A stretch of 64,000 nt of DNA from Dermatemys mawii (GCA_007922305.1 ML677351.1:8111673-8175672), one strand, 5' to 3'; shown: positions 10,701 through 24,180, counted from the first letter of the stretch. Translations and numbers: made by a program. The notes: generated from the letters alone by a model not told the origin.

Positions 10701-13700
10701 TTATTCACATGTATTTAGGCAGATACCAAAATTAAGCATTTGGGTGCATCTCAAGCATATTTTTTTATGTAAAACAATCTTAACGTCTGAGTTCAATAAT
10801 CACCTGTTATTCACCTTATAATTAGCATAGATGTTGTTAGCAATGTACTGTAGAACATGGCAGAAAGACATGCCATTTTAGTCATTGCTTCTTAATATAC
10901 ATTGTTTCAAGATGCAGGATTACATTTACCAGACAAATCAATTTCTGTCAACACTTTCCATCCCTATATGCTAGCTTGCACCGTAGATAAAAGTTTTAAA
11001 AATAACAGTTTTTTGTGAATAGAGAGATTTTAAATACTATAAGGTCCCTCTAATGAAAGGAGTATACTAAAATTTCACTAACATGGCTTCATGTTACTTC
11101 ATATAAAGTTTTTTTTTTTTTAAAGTTTCTTTTCAACATCTAGAATTTATTTATTTATTGTAGATTTTTGTTGTCATTATCAAGCTTGTGCTACAAGATT
11201 TCTGGGCAATAGTGTTAATTGACATTTTGAAGATGATCATTAATAAAAGATTAGGCAAAAGCAAATGAATATAAATTACTATCAATATTAGAACTGTGTT
11301 CTACAAATTGGATCAATTCACATTGATTCTTTCCTTCTACTCTGGAGAAATGCAGGGAAGAGGCATGAGAAAAAGTGCATTGAGTACATCAAACTGAGAC
11401 CTATATGAGGAATTACCAAAGTATCATATATTTCTATTTCTTTTTGTAATGGTAATGTTATGACACAAAACAAAGAAGTCAACATAAAATCCAAACTCTG
11501 TTTATAACCCAGTTTCACCTAAAAATATTGGTCTTGTTCGTGATGCACTCGCCATATTAACTAACTGTGCTGACATAGCATTAAACATTGATTTACAAAA
11601 GAAGTTCATTTGACTATTATGATTTGTCAGATCCTGAGCTGGTGTAAACTGTCATAGCTCCATGGACTTCAACAGTTTTCACCAGCTGGAGGATCTGCTC
11701 TATCTGGAAGCTTCTTCCCTGCAAGTTTCTACACTGTTTGGATTGCCTCCTTTTCTAAGCTGTATCCGAAATGGCGTCTTTGGGACAGGAAAAGTGAGGT
11801 TGGGCACTACTGAAATATACATAAATCACTAATTCAGCTCTACAAACACCTACAGTGAATATTGTCTATCAGCTCAGTAGTACATTTCTCAAAATTATAC
11901 GGATGTGTATGTAAACAGTTACAGAAAAGTTCTCAAACAGGCACAACAGCCAGTTTTCAGATGAGGATTGATTGGTTTAATGTAGTAAAAGGCTAAGGAC
12001 AAGATTGCTCAACATAGCTCCACCAAAGGCAATAGTGCTAGATTGGTTTCTACTGTACATGCCACAATAGAGCTTTTTAACAGAGTTAATATTTAGCTTT
12101 TAGAAAACAAGATTACCATGTGTGAAAAAAATCCTGCTAGAGTGAAGACAGTTTTAAACTCCTTTCCCTCTTTATTTTGCATTAGAATACAAGCCAAACA
12201 TTTTAAATTAATTGCAAACAAAGGGGAGTTTCCAGTTATGCTAATGCATGTTTTCAGCAAGCTATCCCTCTGCATCTATATTTTTAAATACAAATACAAT
12301 GACTAATTGTAGGTGATAGCAGCTTCATCATATTCTCACCAGGTACTTACTTGTTCAGCAGCAGTTATATTTCTTCTGTAAACAATTTTTTTTTAAATTA
12401 TGTACTCTCAAATTGTAAAAGTTCAAGCTTTATTTACAAACAATTGGCACGGAGAGGAACACTTATAAGCCTTTAATTATACAGCAAATATTTCAGATAG
12501 AAGGATCTAAATTGCAACACTTGGTGATATATCAGGCACAGCTTTAAGCATGAACTGCAGGAACACTTTGTGCAGGAACACTTCTAACCTATTTAATTGT
12601 CACTTTAATCTTCCCTACCCCTTGACTTCTCTTAGCTGTTCTCCCCACCACTTCACACTGGCATCCACCAGTCTTAGATCTCATCTGCTCTACATCTGCT
12701 ACCATTTCTTTCTCTTCCAGACAAAACTGGAGGTAACAGCAATTCCAGCTAATTAAGTGGTTCTTGAAGTTAGTTAACAGGTGGTGGCCCCAGCTGCTTT
12801 AGTTGCATTCGTAGATAGACCCCCTTTGCTATCCTACATAAGGCACCATGATTAATTAGGACAAGGAACCATGTGTTAGTGATGGACAAACAGATTCATA
12901 ACAGCATTTCCTTCTCTAAGACAGCAAACAAATCTTCTTCAGCACATACAAAATAAATAGGCTACTTGGTGATGTGCACCATAATCATCTAGACTATGTG
13001 CAGATTGTGTCATATGCATAAGAAATAGTTTGTGTGGTTTTTTTTCTCTCTACTTTTTTGGCTGTTACTATAACAAAACAAGCTCTCTATCCTACGTCAG
13101 GATTTTTTTAACATTACTTAAAACCACCTTATATTACATATATTTCAAATGATAATTCTCTCAGTATTCACAACGATTAGTAATGACAGTTAAATAATAC
13201 CAACTATATCCTATATATTCTGGGAGAGTGCTATGCAAGCTTCCCCCACTCCTCTCTTCAGGTGCACCCCAGTTCTGATCAGTCACACTCATCTTGTTCC
13301 TTCAGTCATTAATCAAGTCTATTGCCTTCAAACAAACTTCTCCTGTGATTAGGGGCTACAGGAGTGGGTCTATTTCTACTACTTTAGCCATGTGTTGTTG
13401 CAAAGTTGCATTGTGTGATTGTTTTGTTATCTGGTTAAGTGCCCACTAAAGGGTAGGATGGAATCAAGTTTAGTTTCTCTTAACATAATGCATGACTTGA
13501 CCCAAGGTCTTCAGAGGTGAACTATTTCTGAATCTACTGCCCCACTTAACCATCCCTGTCTGTTTTTTTAAACAGTTAAGCAAGCTCTTTTTGCATCACG
13601 TATAATCGGAAAAACCTATGAATGTCCTCTGTTAAATATGGTATTACTTATAGATGGCTAATGAAAATATCTGTCCTGATTAAACACTCCATGACACTAG

Positions 13701-13920
13701 GTTTTCATCAGAGTGACTCCAGAATAAAACAAATGTAAAATAAAGTGTTTCATCTCACACACATACATACACACATACTGCAAAGTTGTGAAAGTTAGAC
13801 AGTGTCATAGATTAATTATATTAATGTAAGGCAAATGGCTGGATGGTTCCGAATAAATGAAAATGAACATTTTGGGCGTTGTTCCCTTCCACAGAAACTC
13901 GTTTGTGTGTAAACCAAGTG
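7750..13920. other. AT-rich unique intronic or 5'-flank sequence
   Basis: No recognisable exon or full mobile element. Contains a GGT/G-run at 10555-10579, an AC-rich microsatellite around 13757-13785, and a TTAGGTGCCTAG relic near 9658. Other short open frames lack domains and are probably chance. Confidence 0.5.
10555..10579 (+). repeat. GGT repeat with poly-G run
   Basis: Six GGT-like units run into nine consecutive G bases. Simple-sequence tract, potentially G-quadruplex-forming on the plus strand. Confidence 0.8.
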
Positions 13921-13928
13921 TGACTGAT

Positions 13929-16900
13929 AAATAAGAACATAAGAGCTGCCACATAGCATCAGACCATGAGCTAACTTGTCCAGTATCCTCTCTCTCTGAC
14001 AGTGGATCATACCAGAGTTTCAGAAGGAGTGTGCAGAACAGGGAGGCTATAGAGTGATCTACTCCTGTGTTCCACTCCTGGCTTCTGGTAATTAAAGGTT
14101 TAGGGTTGCCCTGAGTATAGGCTGCCAATTAACTTCACTAATTGATCCCTGTTTTTTTGTATTATGTGTAAGGGTAAGCAACACTTCTCTATTCACCTTT
14201 TCCATGCTGTTTGTGATTTTATAGTACTGAATCATATCCCCCTTAGTCATCTCTCATTTAAGCTGCACAACCCCAATCGTTTTAGTCTCACTTTGTATGG
14301 AAGCTGTTGCATACCTTTGATCATTTTTTTGCCCTTCTCTGAACCTCTTCCAGTTCCACTATATTCTTTTTGAGATGCGAAGACAAGAACTGAACACAGT
14401 ATGGGCACACTGGGATTTATATAGTGGCATTATGATAATTTCTATCTTTTTAACTATCCTTTGACTCCAAGATCTGTTGAGTGGTAACAGTTAATTTAGA
14501 ACCCATCATTGTATATGTATAGTTGGGATGACTTTTTCCAATGTGTATTATTTTGCACTTATCGGTGCTGAATTTCATCTGCCATTTTGTTATCCAGTCA
14601 CCCAGTTTTGTGAGATTTCTATAACTCTGTAGAATAGCTTTGGATGAAACTTTCTTGAATAACTTTGTATCATCTACAAACATTGCCAAGCCACTGTTCA
14701 CCCCCTTTCCAGATTATTAATGAATATGTTGAATAGCACTGGTTTCAGTACAGATGCTTGGAGAATCCTGCTAGTCACCTGCCTCCATTGTGAAAACTGA
14801 CATATTCCTACCCTTTGTTTCCTTACTTTCAAACAGTTACTGACACATGAGAGGATCTTCCCTCTTACCCTGTGGCTACACAATTCCCTTAAGAGCTGTT
14901 AGTGTGGGACCTTGTCAAAGAATTTCTGAAAATCCAAGTACACTATACCAACTGGATCAACCTTATCCTCATGTTTGTTGACTCCCTCAAATAATTCTAA
15001 TAGATTGGTGAGGTATGACTGCCCTTTACAAATCTTAACAAACAATGCATGTTCATTTATGGCAAAGAGTCTTGTAGCACCTTATAGACTAACAGATCTT
15101 AGGGATCATAAGCTTTCGTGGGCTAAGACCCACTTCCTCAGATGAATGTTGTGGAAATCTCCAGAGGCAGGTATAAATATGCAGCCCAGATAGCAAGGTA
15201 AATTCAATCAGGGAGGGTTGAATTTACCTGACTGAATTTACCTTGCTCTCTTGCCTGCCTCTGGAGATTTCCACAACATTCATCTGATGAATTGGGTCTT
15301 AGCCCACAAAAGCTTATGATCCCTAAGATCTGTTAGTATATAAGGTGCTACAAGACTCTTTGTTGCTTTTGCAGTTCCAGACTAACACGGCTACCCCTCT
15401 GATACTATGTTAATTTATGTGTTTGATAACTCTGTTCTTTACTACAGGTTCTACCAATTTGAAGTTACAGGCTGTAATTGTTAGGATCTCCTCTGGAACC
15501 CTTTTCAAAAAATTGATGTTACATTAGCTTCCTTGGAGTCATCTGATATGGGGTCTGATTTGAGTGATAGGTTACATATGACAATTAGTAGTTCTGCAAT
15601 TTAATATCTGAATTCCTTCAGAACTCTTGGATGAATACTATCTGATTCTGGTGAGTTGTTATTGTTTAATTTATGAATTTGTTCTGAAACCTTTTCTTTT
15701 GACATGTTAATTTGAGACAGTATTTCAGATTTGGCACCCCAAAAGAATAATTCTGAGGTGGGTATCTCCTGAAGTTCCTCTCCAGTGAAAACCGATGAAA
15801 AGAATTCATTTAGCTTCTCTGCAAAAGCATTGTCTTCCCTGAAAGCTCCTTTAGCACCGTCATGGTCCACTATCTCCACTGCCTGTTTGCCCAGCTTCTT
15901 GCTTCTGATGTACTTAAAAAAATATTGTTAGCTTTTGCATCTTTAGCAAGTTGTTTCTCAAATTCTTTCTTGAGCCCCGTTATTATACTTTTACATTATG
16001 CTTTCCAAAATCATTGCTCCTTCCTATTTTCCTCATTAGGATCTGATTTCCAAACTTTAAATGATGCCTATTTGATCTAATGACCTCCATTACTCTTCTA
16101 TTTAGCCATGGTGTCATTTTTTTGTTCCGTCTAGTTTGTTTTTAAATTTTGAGCATACATTTAGTCTGAGCCTCTATTATGGTGTTTTTAAGTAGTCTCC
16201 ATGTTGCTGGCAGGCATTTTACCTTTGTGACTGTCCATCTCATTTTTGTCCTCATTCTTGTGTAGTTTCCTTTTTTACAGTTAAATGTTAGTGTAGTGGA
16301 TTTTTGGTATCCCCGTTCCCTCTAAAAGGATGCTAAATTTAATTGTATTATGATCAATCTTACAAAGTAGTCCAGCTATAGTTACCTCTTGGACTAGATC
16401 TTTTGAGCTACTTGGGACTAAATCAAGCATTGCCTCTCTCCTTGTGCTTCAAGAAGCAGTCATTTAATGGGTTGGACGGTTTATCTCTGCATCACACCCT
16501 GAGGTGACATTTACCCACTCAATGTAAGGATAATTGAAATCACCCATTATTATTGCATTTCCCAGTTTTGTAGCCTTTTTAACCTCTCTTAGCATTTCAC
16601 AATCACTGTCACCACCCTAGTCAGATGATTGATAGGGTATTCCTACCACTATACTCTTACTATTCAAGCATGAAATTTCTATTCATATAGATTTCGTGGT
16701 GCAGCTTGATTCAGTTAAGATTTTCAGCTTACTTGACTATTCTTTTTTAACATATAGTTCCACTCCCCCTACCAATGCAATCTCTGACCACCCTCGCACC
16801 TCTAGTAACACAGTTCCATTTGGAGCTATGTTGACATCAATTGTGGCCTCAATGTCAGTATCCCATCCCATCCCATGGAGGAGAATTACTGCTAGTTCCA
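13929..16900 (-). mobile_element. CR1 LINE, degenerate, with nested foldback element
   Basis: A chicken-repeat-1 type non-LTR retrotransposon read on the minus strand, with its 3' end near 13929 and the endonuclease-side sequence toward 16900. The minus-strand frame 14450-14701 contains reverse-transcriptase motif C as FVDD followed by TKLF, then WQMKFSTDKCKIIHIGK, a typical CR1 segment. The frame at 14698-14883 contains VLKPVLFNIFINNLE, just upstream of motif C. The frame at 15601-15879 is the region before the RT core (LNEFFSSVFTGEE). Stops and frame changes make it non-functional. CR1 homology is interrupted at 15062-15406. Total length is below that of a full CR1 (about 4.5 kb), so it is 5'-truncated. 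Confidence 0.85.
15062..15406 (-). mobile_element. Foldback retroposon inside CR1, 13-bp target duplication
   Basis: The 345-bp insert is flanked by ATGTTCATTTATG (15049-15061) and ATGTTAATTTATG (15407-15419), a 13-bp duplication with one mismatch. Its two halves are inverted copies of each other. The left half has GTAGCACCTTATAGACTAAC and CATAAGCTTTCGTGGGCTAA; the right half has their complements. The right end carries the extra segment GACTAACACGGCTACCCCTC, which read on the minus strand is a tRNA-like head (GTAGCCGTGTTAGTC). A long duplication suggests target-primed retroposition rather than cut-and-paste. There is no poly-A tail. Confidence 0.75.
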
Positions 16901-17563
16901 CCATGTGAAATTCTTCTGGGCAATATATGAGGGGAGTATGCTGGGTTCAGTGGCTGCTCCTAAATGTCTATTCTCCATTCCACATTCAGAATATCCCCAG
17001 AGGCCTACAGAATCCCAGCTTTGTAGATATCACACAGAGATGAGTAGACAGAGCAGACTGTAGAAGGGCCTCTTCCCTCTTTCATAGATTTGGAGTCTTT
17101 TATGCATTCTTTTGCTCTCTGCTCCCCTTTCCCTCACATAGTTGAGAGACGAGCATGTGGGCCTTTAAGTGAACAAGACTCATCTTTCCAAGATATAAAA
17201 ATGATTAGCAAATTAAATGAGAGCTTTGAATTCATTCACAGGACTCAATCTGATGCCTAAAAGAAAAGTAACTTAATGCATTCGTGAATTGTAACAATTC
17301 TAAAGTGAGCACTGAAGACTAAGGGCAAAGAATGCTGCTAACACACATCCAAACTGATGCCTCATTGTCAGCAAGTAAGTCACATATGGACTGTATCAGT
17401 AAATCACAACCATGAGTAAGTTCACAGTAAGCCACAAGAACAGGTCAATTCAAAAGTTTCAGTATGCTAAAGTTTCATGTGTCTCTTCCAAGACAGTGAC
17501 TTTTTCAGAGCTATCCAGAAATTCTCCTATTTAGCGCAAAATTTGTGTCCACACAAAGGACCT

Positions 17564-18791
17564 CGTGACACTCTGTACCTCAGGGGAACATCTGATGCCC
17601 CCATATTCATCTTTATAAAATGATTGTGTGGTATCCAATGCAAAGTTTGTCATGTTGGGTGTCTTTGGAAGGCAAATAATGCAGTGAGCATGGTTGTTAT
17701 AGTGACAGAGTACTGTGGCACCTTAAAGACTAACAAAAGCATTGAAGCATAAGCTTTTGTGGGCTAATACCCACTTAGTCTTTAAGGTGCCACAGGACTC
17801 TTTGTCACTTCTGAAGATCCAGACTATCTCTCTGATTCTTGATGGTTGTTATAGGATATAATTTAATGTATATAGTTATGAGGCTGAAAATGTATCTTCA
17901 TGGCTTAAAGCAAGCCCATGAAAAAACTCTCCAAGAACAGAGAGGCAGTCCACACCTAGTCAGGGCATGGATGGGACAAATCCAACCTCACAGGAGCAAT
18001 GGACACTGTCTTAGGCAGCATCAAAAGAATCTGTTAGACCCTCAAGGGAGTCACTCCCTTCCTTTGGGCAGTTTGGGACTACAATGAGGTAATGCTTACC
18101 TGACTCTGAAGGTTGTGAAGAAAGAGGGGAGAGGAAGCCAAGAGGAAAGAAACGACATGATAAAAGGGAGAGACATTTTGCCATTCTCTCTTTCTTCTGC
18201 CTACATCTACAGACACCATCACCTGAACCACTGATCAAAGGGGAGAACCTGGCTGAAGAGAACTAGCTAGCCTGTGGTGAGAAGCATTAAAGTTTCTAAG
18301 GGCATTGAAAGTATTAAGATCATCTTAGAATGTGTTTTGCTTTTATTTTATCTGACCAAATCTAACTTGTTATGCTTTGACTTATAATCACTTAAATCTA
18401 CATTTATAGTTAATAAATCTGTTTTGTTTATTCTAAGTGTAGCAGTTCATTTGGTTTGCAGTGTGTCCGAGAATCCTTTTGGGAGAATGAGCCTGGTTCA
18501 TATGAATTTCTTTGTTAAATTGATGAACTTGTATAAACTTACAGCGTCCAGTGGGCAAAACTGGACACTGCAAGATGGAGGTTTTCCAAGGTGGCATCGG
18601 GAACTGGAAATATTGGCTGGTGTCTTTCTCTTGCAAGCAGCTGGGAGCAGCTTACATGCCAGAGACTGTGCGTGAACAGCGCAGGAGTGGGGGTTCTCAC
18701 AGCAGAGCAGCGAAAGGCAGGCTCCCAGAATCAAGGATTGGAGAGGCCTAGCAGATCACTGGTCCTGACAACACCGGAGGGGAACACCACA
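17564..18791 (+). mobile_element. Long LTR (solo or remnant) of an endogenous retroelement
   Basis: Starts CGTGACACTCTGTACCTCAG and ends GGGGAACACCACA, consistent with an LTR bounded by degenerate TGTGAC...CA ends. It contains TTAATAAATCTGTTTTG near 18410-18427, a polyadenylation-signal context. I recognise the sequence style as a common turtle LTR family, but this is from memory. No internal gag/pol genes are adjacent, so it is a solo LTR or fragment. The flanks GACCT and GATCC agree at only 3 of 5 bases. It is interrupted by the element at 17703-17841. Confidence 0.55.
17703..17841 (-). mobile_element. Short foldback retroposon inside the LTR, perfect 13-bp duplication
   Basis: The 139-bp insert is flanked by identical copies of ATGGTTGTTATAG at 17690-17702 and 17842-17854. 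It begins TGACAGAGTACTGTGGCACC and contains the near-complement GGTGCCACAGGACTCTTTGT, giving a hairpin around TGTGGGCTAATACCCACTT. Same family as 15062-15406 but with most of the centre missing. Confidence 0.8.
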
Positions 18792-18860
18792 GATCCACAT
18801 TCTTAATGTAGAAAGCAATGGTAATTGCTGCTGAAAGGCTCTTTGTCTCCTATTATTAAT

Positions 18861-19143
18861 AGGGCTTGTCTTTACATACAGTTCTATGGTGGCATAGCTG
18901 CATTGGTGCAGCTGCACCACTGTAGAGCTGCAAGTGAAGACACTACTATGTTGACAGGAGAGCTTCTGCTGTCAGTGTAGTTAATATACCTCCCTGAGAG
19001 GTGACAGCTATGTTGATGAAAGGAGCTCTCCCATCGACATAGCACTATCTACATGCCGGAGTTAGGTCAGTATAACTACATGGATTTTTCACACCCTTGA
19101 GTGACATAATTGTACCGATATAGTCTGTAGTGTAGACCTCGCT
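18861..19143. mobile_element. MITE with degenerate terminal inverted repeats
   Basis: Begins GGGCTTGTCTTTACATACAG and ends CTGTAGTGTAGACCTCGCT. The ends are imperfect inverted repeats built on GTCTACACTAC. Internal sequence has GTTAGGTCAGTATAACTACA. No coding capacity; looks like a non-autonomous DNA transposon common in turtles. ATAG flanks both sides, but this is too short to be convincing. Confidence 0.6.
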
Positions 19144-19149
19144 ATAGTG

Positions 19150-22100
19150 TTTCTTTCTACAAGACTCTTCTTAAGAAGAGAGGTTTTTATCTGCTGTAGT
19201 AAGATGTAGGCTATAAATGAGAATTTTTTAATGGCATTTATTTGAGAGAGGAGCAACTCTACAACAGGTGGTTATACTTCATTTGTTTACCTGAACAGTT
19301 GGCTGGCTGATAAAGTCAGATCCTTTATGCAATAAATGATTGGACATAAAAGCATTTATTGGTAAAATTCTATATAAGGCTGAAGTCTTCTCTCTATAAA
19401 TCACAAAAATGCTTACGTTGGGCATATTCAGAATTCCATTAGTAAAGCTGCAAATGCTTCAGGGAAATGGGAGGAAGAAAGACTAATAAAGAATTAGCAA
19501 TAATCATCTAGGCCATGATGAAACCTATACATATATTTCAACCAACTTAAAAGCCACAAGCCTTAACTTTTAATGATTCATACAAATGGTAGCAAGTTCT
19601 TGTAATACTTCATAGCAGTTCCATAGCATCTTTCATTTGAAGATCTCATTTCTCAGTGAGATTAATGTGAACCTCAAAAGAAAGCACAGGGTCAAATATT
19701 ACTTCAAGTTTATGAACTCAAACAGCAGGACGAATAAAGCCACAATGAAATGAAAAAGCCAAGGAGAACAAAAATCAATAACTGTTCTATCTCATCAGAA
19801 TTCAAGCTCTACAAAATTAATATCAGATAGGCAATCACGCAACACAGCAAGATGCATTCAGGATTTACCAGGAACTACAAATATCTCTGGGTATTGTCAA
19901 TTTGTAATATTGTGTAACCCGAGCATGGGAATTATTAGCCAGAGGCAGTAATTTCAAAACTAAATGGATTCCTCAGTAGATCTATGGGAACCCCAGAAAT
20001 AATTAAAGCACCATTCAAAGACAAGGCCCAAAACAATAAAGTGTGAACATTTGAAAAATGATATGGTTAAACCACACAAGGATACTGAGAGAACAATATA
20101 GATGTTCAGTTAATGTGCACACACACACACAAACACACACAAAACCCCCCATCAAATATTGATGGCTAATAGTATCAAGCATGTTAGACATGGTCAAGAA
20201 TACTAACCAAATCAAAGCCTGGACTGCAAACTTGCAGAAGAGAATGTGCACCCACAGAATCATCATAAGCACATTGGAGCCTCTCAGCTATGGTGTCAGA
20301 TAATGTGTCCCTCATTTTTATACTAAAAACATATTTATTTTTTTATGCTGCTAGATTCAGGGCAGGTAAGCAATGAATAGAAGAAGATAGATGTGCTGCC
20401 ATTATTTTGAAGTGTAGTGTTGGAGAGGTTATTAATTAGAGAGCAATAAATCAGACTTCTAATCCAAGAAGAATATTGGAGTAAGTTATGAGAGATAAAG
20501 GAGTCCATTATTTAAGAGAAATGGAAGCACACACAACTCCCCAGTACAGGCTGACTAAGAATCCATTGTGTCAAAGAGAGCTGATACATTTCTGTGGAGA
20601 GTCTATCAAAACATAGTGATGGCACTAGCAGATATGGACAGGAAATTAAAATGGACAGAACTTGGACAAAATTGGAGGAATTTCTTTAACAAGCCCCATT
20701 TTTCTGTTTGTTTTCACTTCTGTTTATTGTGTCACTGCAACAATCATCAATCATGGTTAAAATCAGCCACCTTAACACAAGGAATAAGAAATAATTCTAT
20801 CATTAACAATACTAGAAGTCAAATCCATATATATCACATGCACAGTGCCTAGCCCAATGGGTCCCAACTTGATTAGAGTATCTAGGCTCTACTGTAATGT
20901 AAATAATAAAACAACATTCCTTCAGCAACAATCAGACCAAAGATGAGTATCACATTTAGCATAAGAGCCCCAGTTTTGAACCCTAAGCACTTATAGTTAG
21001 GCACCTAAATCTGACTTTACATGCGGAAGTGAACATAGGTACAAAATAACCTTTTAGGGTATCCAGCTGCTCATTTGGGACCTGCAATCAGATTTAGATG
21101 TCCAAATTGGAAAAAATGGATCTCTGTGGTTCACCACTTGACTTAAGAAATAAACAAACATATAAGTGGAAAGACAGAAGACAACATCATTGATAAGAGG
21201 AGGATCAACACCAGATCTATACACTTATGCTATTTATTCTTACTATTAAAAATGGCTAGGCTTTGAATGATTACGTTGCTCTTGGTAAATGTCAATAAAT
21301 GGAGGTTGCACTATTCTCACACAAATTGAAGGAAAAGAAATATTTCCATCAATCATAATCCAAATATATAGATAGGCAAAGTAGATTAAATGCCACTTGA
21401 AAACTTATTCAAATTTGATTTAAAGCTATATACTTTGCATATTTTGAGTTGGACAGATGACATTGACAAATTGTGTTTAATGGTGATTAAGCTTCAGCTT
21501 TTTAAACGTCAACATCTATTATAATTAAATAATTATTTTCTGATACCACCCTGATAAACCCCAGCAATTGTGAAGTGATGAAAATCTAAACAAATGCTTA
21601 AATCCATAATTTTGCATAACTGTGAAAATTTATATGATAAATAATAGAAAAATCCTAAATATTGATATTTTCTGTCAAAAGTATACAAATATAAAAATCA
21701 AGTTAAAATGTCATCACAATCTAGGTCATGTATCATCACTATCTCTAAAATTAAAAGACCACAAATGACATCTAAAGCTCACAGGCTTGTTGGTTTTGGA
21801 TAGTATTACATTTGAACATTAATTCATTTGGGCCTTCATTAGATTATCTCTCTACATGGACAGACTTTTTCCAGCTGGTGGACAGAAAGCTCAAAGTCAC
21901 TCCAAACTTATTCTAGCCTGCAAATATTCACCTTTATGAATTTAGGGAGTATAAAGATGAAGAGTACCAGAGAAAGGAGGCATAAGACAAAACAAAACAA
22001 AAGCATCCCCAGTGGGACAGGATCATCTAGGATGTTTAACATAATTGATCTTCATTCCTTCCTTCTTGTTATAGTAAGTATAGCTACAGAAACACTCTGG

Positions 22101-23080
22101 AAAATTTCAGTGCTGTCATAAGATACCTAAACATACAACAGAAAGGACAAACACTTGGAATGCTTGAGGACAATACAAATAACAAATTCAGATAAAACTT
22201 GATTAGACATTCAGCTAAGGGATAGGATAATAGTCATTCATAACTGGTTAGAAATGAAAACATCACATAGTTGACATTATTTTATCACCTGAACGTCACA
22301 TCTCAGATAAAAGAACCATTGCCCCAAAAGGCGATAGGAGATTGAAGTTTTAAAATCAAAGAAATGGACCCAGTTCACTATGACAGTTTTATACTGGAGT
22401 CACTCCGCTAAAGTCAGAGATACTCTACCATAAGACTGGAGAAACAGTGTGATGATATAGACTTTCAGTGTACAAGGGACACACAGACACTCAAAATAAC
22501 TCGCACATCAAGCAAGTTAGGAAAGTTAAGGCTTCATCAGGCAGCAAGAATGTTTCAAGTGTGGAGCACAAAAAACATCCACTTCAACAAAAGTTGCTAG
22601 ACTGCTGCTAGGGGGATTCATGGTTATTCTGCTCAGGTCTTTTGAGAGCTTTGACATCCTTTCCATAAGTGCAAAGACTGAGCTGTGGAGGGGACAAATA
22701 AACTTGTCATGAATAATATTTTTGTTGGGTTTTTTGCTAAAACCAAATATCATCTGGCAGTTTCCTTCTAATTTGTTATATTTTTTTTTCAGTATGCTGA
22801 ATGGCAATATTTTAGGAAATGCTTTTAGCTTTAGCAAAGAATTCACTTCCACATACCTGAAGAATGAAGTTATTTTCAACAATTCAGGGTAAAATTTTCA
22901 AAAATCAAGATGAAAAAAGAATTTGTCTGACTTTCACAACTGACACTAAAATTTCAGTGAAATGGTAGGAATGAATATGATATTTCACAAATCAGAGTAT
23001 ATGATGTAGCTTTAGTTCCAGAATGAGAATGATAGGGTGGAGTTTGAGCTCAGCAATTAAAAATGCTCACGGGGTAATCT
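19150..23080. other. AT-rich unique sequence
   Basis: No recognisable gene. It contains a CA microsatellite at 20118-20145 and a TTAGGCACCTAA relic near 20998. The minus frame at 22526-22882 (118 codons) is Lys/Phe/Leu-rich with no domain, and I regard it as chance. Confidence 0.5.
20118..20145. repeat. CA dinucleotide microsatellite
   Basis: Interrupted (CA)n run: CACACACACACACAAACACACACAAAA. Confidence 0.9.
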
Positions 23081-23084
23081 GAGA

Positions 23085-23210
23085 GACAAGGTGGGTGAGG
23101 TAATATCTTTTATTGGACCAACTTCTGTTAGTGAGAGAGACAAGTTTTTGAACCACACAGAGCTTTTCTTCACGTCTGTGAAAGGTACCCTGAGCTGAGT
23201 CAGAAAAATA
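23085..23210 (-). repeat. Turtle SINE-tail-like repeat
   Basis: AGACAAGGTGGGTGAGGTAA followed by TATCTTTTATTGGACCAACT is the reverse complement of the tail seen at 2360-2412. It continues with GAGAGAGACAAGTTTTTGAA and CACAGAGCTTTTCTTCACG. No gene. Confidence 0.5.
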
Positions 23211-23520
23211 TAAATTATTAAGGAGAACAGAAAGTCCACTTGATTAAGTACTGTTTGAATAAATGAAGGTTTTTTTTTCCTTTCTGTGTAGTAAGGAAAT
23301 GTGGTTGAATTTAAGCTGATCAATCAATTATCATATCCAGATTGTGATTTGGTTAATGGCAGTATTGATTCTCTTTTGTGTTCATTTTTAAATGTACGCT
23401 TCAACCAACTGAAGTGGACACAACCTGCTTTTCATTTGTTATAGACGTGCCTTGACAATTTTTATACGTTTGTGACTATAGGATATTAATTTCTGAGGAA
23501 AATATTTCATAGATACATAC

Positions 23521-24180
23521 TGTGACAAAGCTCCAAGTTTGTACTCGTGGGTCCTGCGCTTCCTGGCAGATTTAGGGGCCTCAGAAACTCATCTAGGCCC
23601 CAGAGTGACCTCCCTTTCTCAGTATAATTGGCAAGAGTCACCACCTAGTGAGTTACCTTCATCACAGGCCAGTATGGAAGATGGAAAAGGGGGGAGCCCG
23701 GGCCCGCCCTCTACTCCGGACTCCAGCCCAGGGACCCTAATAGTATCAGCTAAGATGGCTGACCTTTTAGGCACAAAACACAATACAATTCCCTGGGCTA
23801 CTTCCCCACAGCAGTCCCTGCTTCTTCAAACTCCACTTCACCCTTACCTCAGGGCCTCCTTCCTTCTGGATGATGTGTTGTCCACCACTCAGTCTCACCA
23901 ACAGCATAACCTCCTTCCACAGCTCCTGACACCCACAGCCCAACTGACTAACTGAGAGGTTTTTATCTGGATTCAGCCAGTCCCTGATTGGCTTCAGGTG
24001 TCCCAATTAGGCTAGCTGTTTCTACTCCTTTCTAGAAGGTTCTTAATTGGCCCCAGGTGTCTTGATTGGTCTGGAGTAGCCTTTGTTTGGCTATCCAGGG
24101 AACAAGGACCTGCACATCCTGAGGCCGATATACCTGCCTTCCAGCACTCTCCTATATTCTTCTGGTCTGACTCCGTCACA
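23521..24180. mobile_element. Solo LTR, 660 bp, with 4-bp duplication
   Basis: Starts TGTGACAAAGCTCC and ends GACTCCGTCACA, so the ends are the 6-bp inverted repeat TGTGAC/GTCACA with canonical TG...CA termini. ATAC precedes (23517-23520) and follows (24181-24184) the element, a 4-bp target duplication as made by class I endogenous retroviruses. GC-rich relative to its surroundings. Open frames inside (for example 23539-23955) are low-complexity readings of LTR sequence, not retroviral genes. No internal region or second LTR is present, so it is a recombination-derived solo LTR. Confidence 0.75.

Noticed and set aside
22526..22882. 118-codon minus frame
   Set aside because: AT-rich composition, no recognisable motif, no splice or start support.
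23539..23955. 138-codon plus-strand frame as a gene
   Set aside because: Contained within a solo LTR; shows no retroviral domain and no homology that I recognise.
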